From assembly GCF_000831385.1 (NCBI RefSeq), contig NZ_AP014548.1, forward strand, positions 930,001-994,000: a DNA stretch of 64,000 bases, read 5' to 3'. This DNA comes from Nonlabens marinus S1-08 (GTDB taxonomy: Bacteria > Bacteroidota > Bacteroidia > Flavobacteriales > Flavobacteriaceae). Positions within the stretch are counted from its first letter, which is position 1. Every line of letters begins with the position of its first letter. A program made the translations under genes and the position numbers. The notes below the pieces were generated by a model. The model ran no database searches. It was not told where the DNA came from and saw only the letters and a program-made list of their open reading frames with translations. Positions 8,725-16,875 of the stretch are shown here, piece by piece.

Positions 8725-9734
8725 TACAGTGGTGGAACAGAATGGAGTTTGTAGATCCAGAATTTTTCTGGCTGCTCTTGCTATTGCCGCTTATTGTCGC
8801 CTATTATATTTGGCAAGGCAAAAAGCAAAATGCGGATGTTTGCATTTCTACCTTAAAAGGATTTGAGGGGTCGGATTCACTTTTAGCGCGTTTGCGTCCG
8901 CTCTTATTAGTATTGCGTTTGCTCGCCCTTGCTTTTATCATTGTAGGTTTGGCTCGACCTCAATCTACAGACGTCAACACAAAAACCAGCACCACAGAAG
9001 GTATCGACATTGTTCTTGCCGTGGATGTAAGTGCGAGCATGCTGGCTCAAGATTTCAAACCAGACCGGCTTGAGGCAACTAAACGTGTGGCACTGGATTT
9101 TATAGAAGGAAGACCCAGCGACCGTATAGGAGTCGTGGTTTATGCAGCAGAAAGCTATACCAAAACTCCCATTACCACAGATCAAAGCATCACCTTAAGA
9201 GCCGTGGAAGGCATTGAATACAGTAGCGTGTTAGAAAATGGTACTGCCATTGGTATGGGACTTGCCACCTCCGTCAACAGATTAAAAGAAAGCAACTCTG
9301 AAAGTAAAGTCATCATTTTAATGACCGATGGGGTGAATAACGCTGGTTTCATTGACCCTAAAATTGCTTCAGAATTGGCAGTAGAATTTGGTATTAAAGT
9401 ATATACGATAGGAATAGGAACTAACGGCAATGCACCATCACCAGTGGCGCAGCGCGGTGACGGCAGTTTCCGTTTTGCGATGGCTCCAGTAGAGATCGAT
9501 GAAGCCCTGATGAAACAAATCGCTGCCGACACTGGTGGGAAATATTACCGAGCAACGAATAATAGCAAGCTGAAAGAAATCTATGAAGAGATTGACCAGC
9601 TAGAAACGACCGAGATTGAAGAGTTTAAGTTTTATAATGTACAAGAAGGATTTCGAGTGCTAGTGTTGATTGCGTTAGGGCTTTTAGGATTGGAGATGTT
9701 GTTGCGGTATACGTTGTTTAGGACAGCGGCTTGA
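8721..9734 (+). CDS. batA: BatA, membrane VWA-domain protein
   Basis: 337 residues. Two N-terminal membrane helices (about 15-31 and 58-77), a von Willebrand factor A domain with the MIDAS motif DVSAS (102-106) and downstream MTDG, and a C-terminal membrane helix near 310-330. Part of the Bat aerotolerance complex, in which BatA and BatB form the membrane pair. The ATG overlapping the previous stop is used; an ATG seven codons later (MEFVDPEFF) fits the family N-terminus and could be the real start. batB normally follows immediately, but here about 1 kb carrying another gene intervenes. Confidence 0.93.
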   Translation: MIQWWNRMEFVDPEFFWLLLLLPLIVAYYIWQGKKQNADVCISTLKGFEGSDSLLARLRPLLLVLRLLALAFIIVGLARPQSTDVNTKTSTTEGIDIVLAVDVSASMLAQDFKPDRLEATKRVALDFIEGRPSDRIGVVVYAAESYTKTPITTDQSITLRAVEGIEYSSVLENGTAIGMGLATSVNRLKESNSESKVIILMTDGVNNAGFIDPKIASELAVEFGIKVYTIGIGTNGNAPSPVAQRGDGSFRFAMAPVEIDEALMKQIAADTGGKYYRATNNSKLKEIYEEIDQLETTEIEEFKFYNVQEGFRVLVLIALGLLGLEMLLRYTLFRTAA

Positions 9735-9796
9735 TGGAGAAACAAGAGGCGAGAGTCAAGAATCAAGTGGAAAGAAAAAAATGAAGGAAGTTATAA

Positions 9797-9827
9797 TGTC
9801 AGTTCGAGCGGCAGTCGAGAACAGTTC
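9797..9827. repeat. Dispersed repeat family 2, copy 3
   Basis: Almost the same as the copy at 5869, with one extra G. It lies in the 147-base gap between batA and the AT-rich inserted gene, near the probable left edge of the insertion. Confidence 0.75.
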
Positions 9828-9881
9828 ATTAAGAAGGAATGTTTTTATAGTATAAATTACAAAAGAGAGAATAGTTCAAAT

Positions 9882-10775
9882 ATGAATCCATCCACTAAGC
9901 CAAAAAAATTCTGTTTTGTATTAATGCCATTTACAGATGACTTTGATGATATCTATAAGTTTGGTATTAAAGAAAGTTGTGCAGAAGTCGGAGCTTATTG
10001 TGAGAGAGTTGACGAACAACTTTTTACTGAATCAATATTGGAAAGAGTTTACAATCAAATTTCCAAAGCTGATTTCATCATTGCCGACATGACTAATAGA
10101 AACCCTAATGTTTTCTATGAAGTAGGTTACGCACATGCCCTTGGAAAGAGAACAATACTTCTAACACAAAATGTTGAAGACATACCATTTGATTTAAAAC
10201 ATTATCCTCATATAATTTATCAGAATAAGATTTCAAAATTAAAAGAGGACTTAATTCCTAGATTGAAATGGTTCGTAGAAAATTCAGAAAAAGAAGATCT
10301 GTCTCAAAATGTTGACATTGAAATTTTTATAGGAGAAAAAAGTTTAGCTAATAAAGGTACAGTTGTAACTTTTAACGAAAAGAGCATTCCAAAATTGGAA
10401 TTTACAATATACAACAAGTCTTTCAAGTTATTTAATCCTGGTGATTATCGGTTAGGAATAATTACTGATCAGAATTATAAAAGATTGAGAACACATAATC
10501 CCAGCTTAAGTGGTATCAAAACTACTAGATTACCAGATGGGAGAAACTTACATATGTGTAGGATTATGGACGATATCTTATACCCTAATTCATATACCAG
10601 TTTGGTAGCTTATTTGGAACCAAAAACGATAAGCGAAAACACTGATAATGAATCAGTAAGAACTTTCAGATATAGAGAAGAACAAGAAATTATCGTGAGA
10701 GTATTCACACCTACCGGAACTAGAGATTTTTTTCTCAATGTTAGTCCTTTACATGATGATCAAAAATTGAACTAA
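9882..10775 (+). CDS. Nucleoside-deoxyribosyltransferase/TIR-like domain protein inserted in bat operon
   Basis: 297 residues. The first 130 form a Rossmann-like domain: CFVLMPF (11-17), a conserved DE after a short helix, ADFIIADMT (63-71) and NPNVFYEVGYAHALGK (74-89). This pattern is shared by nucleoside 2-deoxyribosyltransferase-like and TIR-like NAD/nucleotide-processing domains, with E80 the probable catalytic glutamate. Residues 145-290 are beta-rich and unrecognised. It separates batA from batB, ends 4 bases before batB, and is much more AT-rich than its neighbours (two sampled 60-base rows give 28% G+C against 53% in a batB row), which suggests acquisition. Related domains serve as NAD-consuming effectors in phage defence, so a defence or stress-signalling role is possible but unproven. 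Confidence 0.8.
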   Translation: MNPSTKPKKFCFVLMPFTDDFDDIYKFGIKESCAEVGAYCERVDEQLFTESILERVYNQISKADFIIADMTNRNPNVFYEVGYAHALGKRTILLTQNVEDIPFDLKHYPHIIYQNKISKLKEDLIPRLKWFVENSEKEDLSQNVDIEIFIGEKSLANKGTVVTFNEKSIPKLEFTIYNKSFKLFNPGDYRLGIITDQNYKRLRTHNPSLSGIKTTRLPDGRNLHMCRIMDDILYPNSYTSLVAYLEPKTISENTDNESVRTFRYREEQEIIVRVFTPTGTRDFFLNVSPLHDDQKLN

Positions 10776-10779
10776 TTAA

Positions 10780-11808
10780 ATGATACTAGAAGAAAAAATA
10801 TATTTCTGGCTGCTGCTTGCGATTCCTGTGATCGTAGTGCTGTTCTTGGGGCTTTCGTTCTGGAGGTTTCGTGCGCAGCGCAAGTTTGCGACAGTGGAAA
10901 TGTTGAAGCATTTGATTCCAGATCGCTCCTGGTTCAAGCCTATTTTGAAATTGGTAACCATTTGTGTGGCAATTGTTTTTATCGTGATCGCTCTAGTGAA
11001 CCCTAAAGCTGGAACTAAGCTAGAAACCGTAGATCGGGAAGGTGTCGACATCGTTTTTGCAGTCGATATATCAAAGTCTATGCTGGCGGAGGATATTGCT
11101 CCCAACCGTTTGCAAAAGTCCCAACAGCTGGTGACCCAAATCATCAACAATCTGGCAAGCGATCGCATCGGGTTGATTGCTTATGCCGGTAGTGCAGTCC
11201 CACAATTGCCCATCACAACCGATTATGGTAGTGCCAAAATGTTCCTTCAAGCGCTTAATACAGATCTGGTTTCCAGTCAAGGAACCGCCATTGCCGAGGC
11301 CATCCAACTGGCCGAAAGCTATTACAGCGACGACAGTCAAGCCTCAAAAGTATTGGTCATCATCAGCGATGGGGAAGACCATGAAGGCGAGGCCATCAGC
11401 ATGGCTGAGGATGCGGCAGATGAAGGCGTGCGCATCATCACCATAGGCGTGGGAACTGAAAAAGGAGGCACCATTCCAGTAAAACGCAATGGCATCACCC
11501 AATCCTTCAAAAAAGACAATGAAGGCAATACGGTCATTACAAAACTGAATACCGAGACACTTAAAGAAATTGCAGATGCGGGAAATGGCGTTTACATAGA
11601 TGGTACGATTACTGCAAATGCTATAGAGGAACTGCAAGACGACCTCTCCGGGATCGATAAAGTCGCTTTTGAATCCCAACAGTATGCTGATTTTGCCTCG
11701 CAGTTTCAATGGTTTTTGGGTATTGGGCTATTTTTCTTGGTATTGGAACTGTTCTATACTAATCGTAAAACGGGCTGGATTAAAAAATTAAACTTGTTTA
11801 ATGAATAA
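10780..11808 (+). CDS. batB: BatB, membrane VWA-domain protein
   Basis: 342 residues with the same plan as BatA: two N-terminal membrane helices (about 8-26 and 54-73), a VWA domain with MIDAS motif DISKS (96-100) and ISDGEDHEGE, and a C-terminal helix near 309-325. It overlaps batC by 8 bases. BatB pairs with BatA in the Bat complex. Its translation start is only 4 bases from the stop of the inserted AT-rich gene, so its expression now depends on transcription through that gene unless the insertion carries a promoter. Confidence 0.95.
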   Translation: MILEEKIYFWLLLAIPVIVVLFLGLSFWRFRAQRKFATVEMLKHLIPDRSWFKPILKLVTICVAIVFIVIALVNPKAGTKLETVDREGVDIVFAVDISKSMLAEDIAPNRLQKSQQLVTQIINNLASDRIGLIAYAGSAVPQLPITTDYGSAKMFLQALNTDLVSSQGTAIAEAIQLAESYYSDDSQASKVLVIISDGEDHEGEAISMAEDAADEGVRIITIGVGTEKGGTIPVKRNGITQSFKKDNEGNTVITKLNTETLKEIADAGNGVYIDGTITANAIEELQDDLSGIDKVAFESQQYADFASQFQWFLGIGLFFLVLELFYTNRKTGWIKKLNLFNE

Positions 11809-12637
11809 TAGAGTGCAACATATTTTAGTGATGGTCATGGTTTGTGGAGTTTTCGCTTTCGCGAAAGCGCAATCCCCACAGCCCGACAACAAAGCCTATG
11901 AATCTGCTATGGCTCAAGGATTGGACTATGCTGCAGACAGCAACTTCCCAAAAGCGGAAGCCGCTTATCGTAAGGCAAAAGCGGTGAATCCGCAGTCTGT
12001 AGAAGCACCATACAATCTTGGGAATTTATATTACGAGAATAAAAAAGGCTACAATGCGATAGAAAACTATACCGCAGCCGCTACAAAAAGCACCTCCAAG
12101 GCAGAGAAACACAAAGCGTTCCATAATCTAGGCAACACTTTTATGGAAGCTAAGCAGTTTTCGCAAGCGGTAGAAGCTTATAAAAACGCCCTGCGCAACG
12201 ACCCTACAGACGATGAAACTCGTTACAACCTAGCACTTGCCAAGCAAGAAAAAGAAAAGCAAGGCGGTGGCGGCGGTGGCGATGATAAGCCTGATAAAGG
12301 AGACAATAAAGACGAGAATAAGAATAAAGATGGTGATCAAGACGAGAAGTCGGGTGGCGATAATAAAGGGGAGAACGAGAAAGAAGGCAAGGATAAAGAA
12401 GGCGATAAGGGCGATGACAAGAACGATCCTAAAGGAGAAAACCAAGAAGGAAAAGATGGAGACGGCAAACCTAATGAGCAAAAAGATCAACAACAAAAAA
12501 GGGTAGAAGGACAAATGACACCGCAACAAATACGTCAAATTCTGGAAGCCATGAACAATGAGGAGCAGAAGATTCAAGATAAAATCAATGCTCAAAAAGT
12601 AAAAGGACGTAAAAAAACAACTGAAAAAGACTGGTAA
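11801..12637 (+). CDS. batC: BatC, TPR protein with charged low-complexity tail
   Basis: 278 residues. Signal peptide (about 1-24), then tetratricopeptide repeats (about 30-155) for protein-protein contacts in the periplasm, then a long Lys/Asp/Gly/Glu-rich region (about 155-235) and a helical end with MTPQQIRQILEAMNNEE. The low-complexity tail is typical of flavobacterial BatC. A palindrome copy encodes FAFAKA (18-23), the end of the signal peptide, and the result still gives an acceptable AKA-Q cleavage site. Confidence 0.93.
   Translation: MNNRVQHILVMVMVCGVFAFAKAQSPQPDNKAYESAMAQGLDYAADSNFPKAEAAYRKAKAVNPQSVEAPYNLGNLYYENKKGYNAIENYTAAATKSTSKAEKHKAFHNLGNTFMEAKQFSQAVEAYKNALRNDPTDDETRYNLALAKQEKEKQGGGGGGDDKPDKGDNKDENKNKDGDQDEKSGGDNKGENEKEGKDKEGDKGDDKNDPKGENQEGKDGDGKPNEQKDQQQKRVEGQMTPQQIRQILEAMNNEEQKIQDKINAQKVKGRKKTTEKDW
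11852..11869. repeat. Dispersed palindrome in batC signal peptide
   Basis: Left arm complete, right arm stops at GCG. Read in the AFAKA phase across the hydrophobic end and cleavage site of the signal peptide. Confidence 0.92.
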
Positions 12638-12638
12638 C

Positions 12639-14384
12639 ATGAAGTGGATAGGAGTATTCTTCTTATGCATTACAGCTGCAATAGCACAGGCACAGGTTTC
12701 CTTTACTGCCAGCGCTACTCGCGATGGTATCGCTTTGAACGAGCGCTTGCGGGTGGAGTTCAAGATGGATGTGGATGGTGATAACTTCTTACCGCCTAAT
12801 TTCAATGGTTTTCAAGTGGTAAGCGGCCCAGTAACCAGTGTACAGCAACGTTATGTGAATGGTGTAGGCAGCTTTGCAAAATCCTATACCTATATACTGG
12901 CTCCACAAAGTACGGGCTCTAAAACCATAGGCCAGGCTACCATGAATTATAAAGGTCAAGAATATCGAACTTCACCTTTCAGTGTTCAAATTACTAAGGC
13001 GATTGAGGAGCCCAGAGAAACTGCAGGTGATGAGCCCGTGCGAGAGATCGCTGACCAAAATATCCACCTGGTCGCTGAAGTTTCTAATGCATCTCCTTAC
13101 TTAAATGAAGCGATTCGTGTCACTTACAAACTCTACGTTTCTAACAACGCAGGGATCAATGGCTGGACAGAGACTAACAGTCCTAAGTATGCTGACTTTT
13201 GGTCGGAAAACATAGATAACCGCGATCAACAAGTACGAGTAGGAACTTATCAAGGCAAGCAATACCGATATCTGGTGCTACGTGAAGCTATTTTATACCC
13301 GCAAAAGACCGGTAAATTAACGATCGAGCCTCTAGAACTAGATGTAAATGTTCAAGTACCTTCTGGAAGGACAGACTTTTTTGGCAGGAGTTTTATGACT
13401 ACGGAAAAATTGCGAGTCACCGCAGGCGGTAGAGCTATCAATGTAAAGGACTTACCGCAAGAAGGACGACCAGCGAGCTTTACGGGTGCGGTAGGCCAAT
13501 TTGATTTTGCTGTAAACTTGACTAAACCGCAATTAGAAGCAGGTGAAAGCCTTACGGCAAGTGTAGTTGCTAAGGGAACTGGAAACCTTCAATTGATGCA
13601 GTTACCTAAACTGGAAGTTCCCAATCGGTTGGAAACCTATGAGCCAGAACGTGTGGACAATACCAATACCACCTACAACGGCATACGCGGTAGTATTCAG
13701 GATAATTATACGATTGTGCCGCAATATGGCGGTACGTACACCTTGCCATCTGTAGAGTTCAGTTACTTTGATCCTGCAGCTAGAACTTATAAAACCATCA
13801 CTAGCGGCGAGTCGCAAATTGAGGTTACCGGCGACGCGTTTATGCCACAAACCAGTGGGACAAACGTGCTGGAGGCAGACGAGACTTTTGCGTTTATCAA
13901 AACAACAACAGATTTAGAGTCGGCTGATGCTGATCGATTCTTTGACACTCTGCTGTATTGGTGCACTCTGGGAGGTTTATTCCTGCTGATTCCTATCTTC
14001 CTTTTAGTGAGAAAACGACAGGAAGTGGTAGCATCTGATGTTCAAGGTAGAAAAATCAAAACAGCCAATAAGCTGAGTAAGAAGTACCTGAGCGAGGCGC
14101 GCAAAAACATGGGTAATTCTGATACGTTCTATGAAAGTCTGGAACGTGCATTGCACAATTTCTTAAAATCAAAACTGCGCATTACAACGTCAGAAATGTC
14201 AAAACAACGTGTCGATGAACTCTTGCAGCAACGTTACGTGCAGCAACAAGTACGTCTAGAATTTCTAGGATTGCTAGCCACTGCAGAGCGTGCTAGATAC
14301 GCTCCGTCCACAGCTACAGACATGCAACAAGATTATGAAAAGGCCAGCCGTGTCATCAATCAACTGGATAAACAATTAAACTAA
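12639..14384 (+). CDS. batD: BatD, oxygen-tolerance protein
   Basis: 581 residues. Signal peptide ending near AQAQ (about 19), a long periplasmic beta-rich region made of Ig-like units, one membrane helix (about 445-463, LLYWCTLGGLFLLIPIFLLV) and a helical cytoplasmic tail with YESLERALHNFLKSKL. This is the BatD / oxygen tolerance (PF13584-like) architecture. It begins one base after the batC stop and is followed after 5 bases by batE. Its C-terminal helical region resembles that of the BatD-like protein upstream of batA. Confidence 0.93.
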   Translation: MKWIGVFFLCITAAIAQAQVSFTASATRDGIALNERLRVEFKMDVDGDNFLPPNFNGFQVVSGPVTSVQQRYVNGVGSFAKSYTYILAPQSTGSKTIGQATMNYKGQEYRTSPFSVQITKAIEEPRETAGDEPVREIADQNIHLVAEVSNASPYLNEAIRVTYKLYVSNNAGINGWTETNSPKYADFWSENIDNRDQQVRVGTYQGKQYRYLVLREAILYPQKTGKLTIEPLELDVNVQVPSGRTDFFGRSFMTTEKLRVTAGGRAINVKDLPQEGRPASFTGAVGQFDFAVNLTKPQLEAGESLTASVVAKGTGNLQLMQLPKLEVPNRLETYEPERVDNTNTTYNGIRGSIQDNYTIVPQYGGTYTLPSVEFSYFDPAARTYKTITSGESQIEVTGDAFMPQTSGTNVLEADETFAFIKTTTDLESADADRFFDTLLYWCTLGGLFLLIPIFLLVRKRQEVVASDVQGRKIKTANKLSKKYLSEARKNMGNSDTFYESLERALHNFLKSKLRITTSEMSKQRVDELLQQRYVQQQVRLEFLGLLATAERARYAPSTATDMQQDYEKASRVINQLDKQLN

Positions 14385-14389
14385 CGACC

Positions 14390-15148
14390 ATGAAACTCTG
14401 GATATGTACTGCCTTCTTTTCAATGGTTGCGTTTGCTATAGCGCAGAATGACGCTGGGTATTCCGCTTTCGCGAAAGCGAATACTGCTTACACAAACGGC
14501 GATTATCAAGAAGCTATTAATTCTTACAACAGTATTTTGCAATCCGGCCTACAAAGTGCTGAGGTGTATTTTAACCTAGGGAATGCGTATTACAAGCAAA
14601 ATGAAGTAGGACCAGCCATTTTCAATTATGAAAAGGCACTGCAGCTGGATCCTGGGAATAAAGAGGTTAAAAATAATTTGAGATTTGCACAACAGTTGCG
14701 GATAGATGCCATACAACCACTAGCTGAAAACCCTATAGAAAAGTTCTTAAAAGATACCGCAACATCTACAACAGTAGATAACTGGGCATACATAAGTATT
14801 ATACTGGCGCTTATTGCGGTTTTAATGTTTTTGCTATATCATTATGCAAAGACTACGGGAAAAAAGAGATTGTTCTTTACACTATCACTAATTCTGTTCT
14901 TACTAGTGGTGCTGTCAATTGTTGCGGCATCCTATGCTCATAATTTGAATAATAGCAGTAATCAAGCTATTGTCTTTAGTCAAGAAACAGTTACTCGAGC
15001 AGAACCTAAGTCCAATGCAGACCCTAGTTTTGCGGTTCATGAAGGCACAAAGGTGTCCATTCTAGAAGAGTATCAAAACTGGGCTCACATTCAGTTAGCA
15101 AACGGATCTGAAGCCTGGATGCCACTTGCTGATTTGAAAAAACTTTAA
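14390..15148 (+). CDS. batE: BatE, TPR and SH3-domain membrane protein
   Basis: 252 residues. Signal peptide (about 1-18), two to three TPR units (about 25-100, SAEVYFNLGNAYYKQNE typical), two membrane helices (about 134-152 and 159-181) and a C-terminal bacterial SH3-like domain (about 196-252, VTRAEPKSNADPSFAVHEG). It is the last gene of the bat operon. A palindrome copy encodes AFAKA at 26-30, at the beginning of the first TPR. Confidence 0.93.
   Translation: MKLWICTAFFSMVAFAIAQNDAGYSAFAKANTAYTNGDYQEAINSYNSILQSGLQSAEVYFNLGNAYYKQNEVGPAIFNYEKALQLDPGNKEVKNNLRFAQQLRIDAIQPLAENPIEKFLKDTATSTTVDNWAYISIILALIAVLMFLLYHYAKTTGKKRLFFTLSLILFLLVVLSIVAASYAHNLNNSSNQAIVFSQETVTRAEPKSNADPSFAVHEGTKVSILEEYQNWAHIQLANGSEAWMPLADLKKL
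14465..14478. repeat. Dispersed palindrome core in batE
   Basis: Core GCTTTCGCGAAAGC with right arm continuing to GAA. AFAKA phase, about 25 codons after the start. Confidence 0.9.
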
Positions 15149-15233
15149 TCATTTTCTTACCATATTTATTAAACTTAAACTACTTTTAAGGTAAACGTTA
15201 ATAGTAATACTATTACTATCTAAAATTGACTTT

Positions 15234-16826
15234 ATGTTTAAGCATTTGAATAAGGACATTCCTGCAAGTATTGTAGTATTCTTTGTAGCACTCCCATTAT
15301 GTCTCGGTATTGCGGTTGCGAGTGATGCACCACCATTTGCCGGGCTTATTGCTGGAATCATCGGAGGAATTGTTGTGGGTGCAATAAGTGGATCTCAAGT
15401 AGGTGTAAGTGGACCTGCTGCTGGACTTGCTGCTATAGTTTTAGCTGCCATAGCTTCTCTAGGTTATGAGAAGTTCTTAGTAGCTGTTGTTTTAGGTGGT
15501 GTGATCCAACTGGTATTTGGAATTGCTCGCGCTGGAGTCATAGGATATTATTTTCCCTCCAGTGTTATTAAAGGCATGCTTACAGGTATCGGGATCATCA
15601 TTATTTTGAAACAAATCCCTCACTTTTTTGGGGTGGATAAAGATCCTGAAGGCGATTTTAGATACTTTCAAGTAGATGGTGAAAACACGTTTTCTGAGAT
15701 ATTTAATATAGCAGATAGCATAGGTTGGGGTAGTACAATAATCGCATTTATAGGTTTGGCCATATTGATTCTATGGTCTAATGTACTTTCTAAAAAGGGT
15801 AAACTATTTACACTCATACAAGGGCCGTTGGTGGCTGTGGTAGCTGGAATCATTTTTTATGCGATTACAGTGGGAACAGAATTGGAAATTTTGGGCTCTC
15901 ATTTAGTCAGTGTTCCAGTGCCAGAAGGCTTTGAGTCGTTTATTGGACAATTCACTTTCCCTGACTTTAGTGCCATTTATGCGCCAGAGGTTTGGATTAC
16001 TGCCTTCACCATCGCTTTGGTAGCTAGCTTAGAAACCTTATTATGTGTAGAGGCGACGGATAAGCTAGACCCAGAAAAACGAATCACCCCTACTAATAGA
16101 GAGTTATATGCTCAAGGTACTGGTAATATTCTTTCGGGACTTATAGGGGGAATTCCTATCACTCAAGTGATTGTTAGAAGTAGTGCTAATATCCAGTCAG
16201 GAGGAAAAACAAAAATGAGCGCCATCATTCATGGGTTTTTGTTGCTTATTTCGGTGCTACTGATTCCTGTAGTTTTGAATATGATTCCATTGTCTGTTCT
16301 TGCTGCGGTACTTTTTGTAGTAGGGTATAAGCTAGCTAAACCATCCACGTTTAAAGCCATGTGGAATGCAGGATTGAAACAGTTTGTTCCATTCATTGTA
16401 ACGGTTATCGTTATTGTATTTAAAGATCTACTGTGGGGAATAGGGATCGGTTTGGTCTTAGGTATCATCATCACTTTATACCAGAGTTACCGTAACAGTC
16501 ACTTCTTGCATAAAGAAGATCCAGATGATGGAGGTCCTAGAGTAAAAATGACCCTTGCCGAAGAAGTTACTTTCTTCAATAAAGCTGCTATCAAACGAGA
16601 GCTGGACGAGCTTCCAGAGGGAACACAATTAGAACTAGACGTGACCAAGACTACCTTCATGGATTTTGACATTATAGAGATCTTAGATGAGTTTAAAATC
16701 AAGGCTAAAAGCCGGAATATAAATATCACTCTGATTTCGCAACGCGGGACTGAAAAGAATCCAGACAGTTACATGTCCTTTTTTCAACAAGAGAAAATAT
16801 ACCCACGGAAGAAAAGCGTATCTTAA
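15234..16826 (+). CDS. SulP-family anion transporter with STAS domain (1)
   Basis: 530 residues with 11-14 hydrophobic segments (about 10-420). The SulP core signature is visible as SGSQVGVSGPAAGL near residue 55, and a cytoplasmic STAS domain follows (about 440-525). SulP proteins carry sulfate, bicarbonate or other anions; the substrate cannot be read from the sequence. The N-terminus (FKHLNKDIPASIVVFFVALP) is typical of Bacteroidota members, some of which are encoded beside carbonic anhydrase; none is present here. The gene follows batE after 85 bases and precedes a second SulP gene by 49 bases. Confidence 0.9.
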   Translation: MFKHLNKDIPASIVVFFVALPLCLGIAVASDAPPFAGLIAGIIGGIVVGAISGSQVGVSGPAAGLAAIVLAAIASLGYEKFLVAVVLGGVIQLVFGIARAGVIGYYFPSSVIKGMLTGIGIIIILKQIPHFFGVDKDPEGDFRYFQVDGENTFSEIFNIADSIGWGSTIIAFIGLAILILWSNVLSKKGKLFTLIQGPLVAVVAGIIFYAITVGTELEILGSHLVSVPVPEGFESFIGQFTFPDFSAIYAPEVWITAFTIALVASLETLLCVEATDKLDPEKRITPTNRELYAQGTGNILSGLIGGIPITQVIVRSSANIQSGGKTKMSAIIHGFLLLISVLLIPVVLNMIPLSVLAAVLFVVGYKLAKPSTFKAMWNAGLKQFVPFIVTVIVIVFKDLLWGIGIGLVLGIIITLYQSYRNSHFLHKEDPDDGGPRVKMTLAEEVTFFNKAAIKRELDELPEGTQLELDVTKTTFMDFDIIEILDEFKIKAKSRNINITLISQRGTEKNPDSYMSFFQQEKIYPRKKSVS

Positions 16827-16875
16827 ATAATAGATCATAGCTCTTGGAGCTACTTTAACTTATAAAATCGATACT

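Noticed and set aside
11344..11709. 121-codon minus-strand frame opposite batB
   Set aside because: Shadow of the VWA domain gene; no start context or protein-like pattern.
12230..12805. 191-codon open frame on the minus strand opposite batC
   Set aside because: It mirrors the Lys/Asp-rich low-complexity tail of BatC and yields an implausible Ile/Leu/Phe-only protein.
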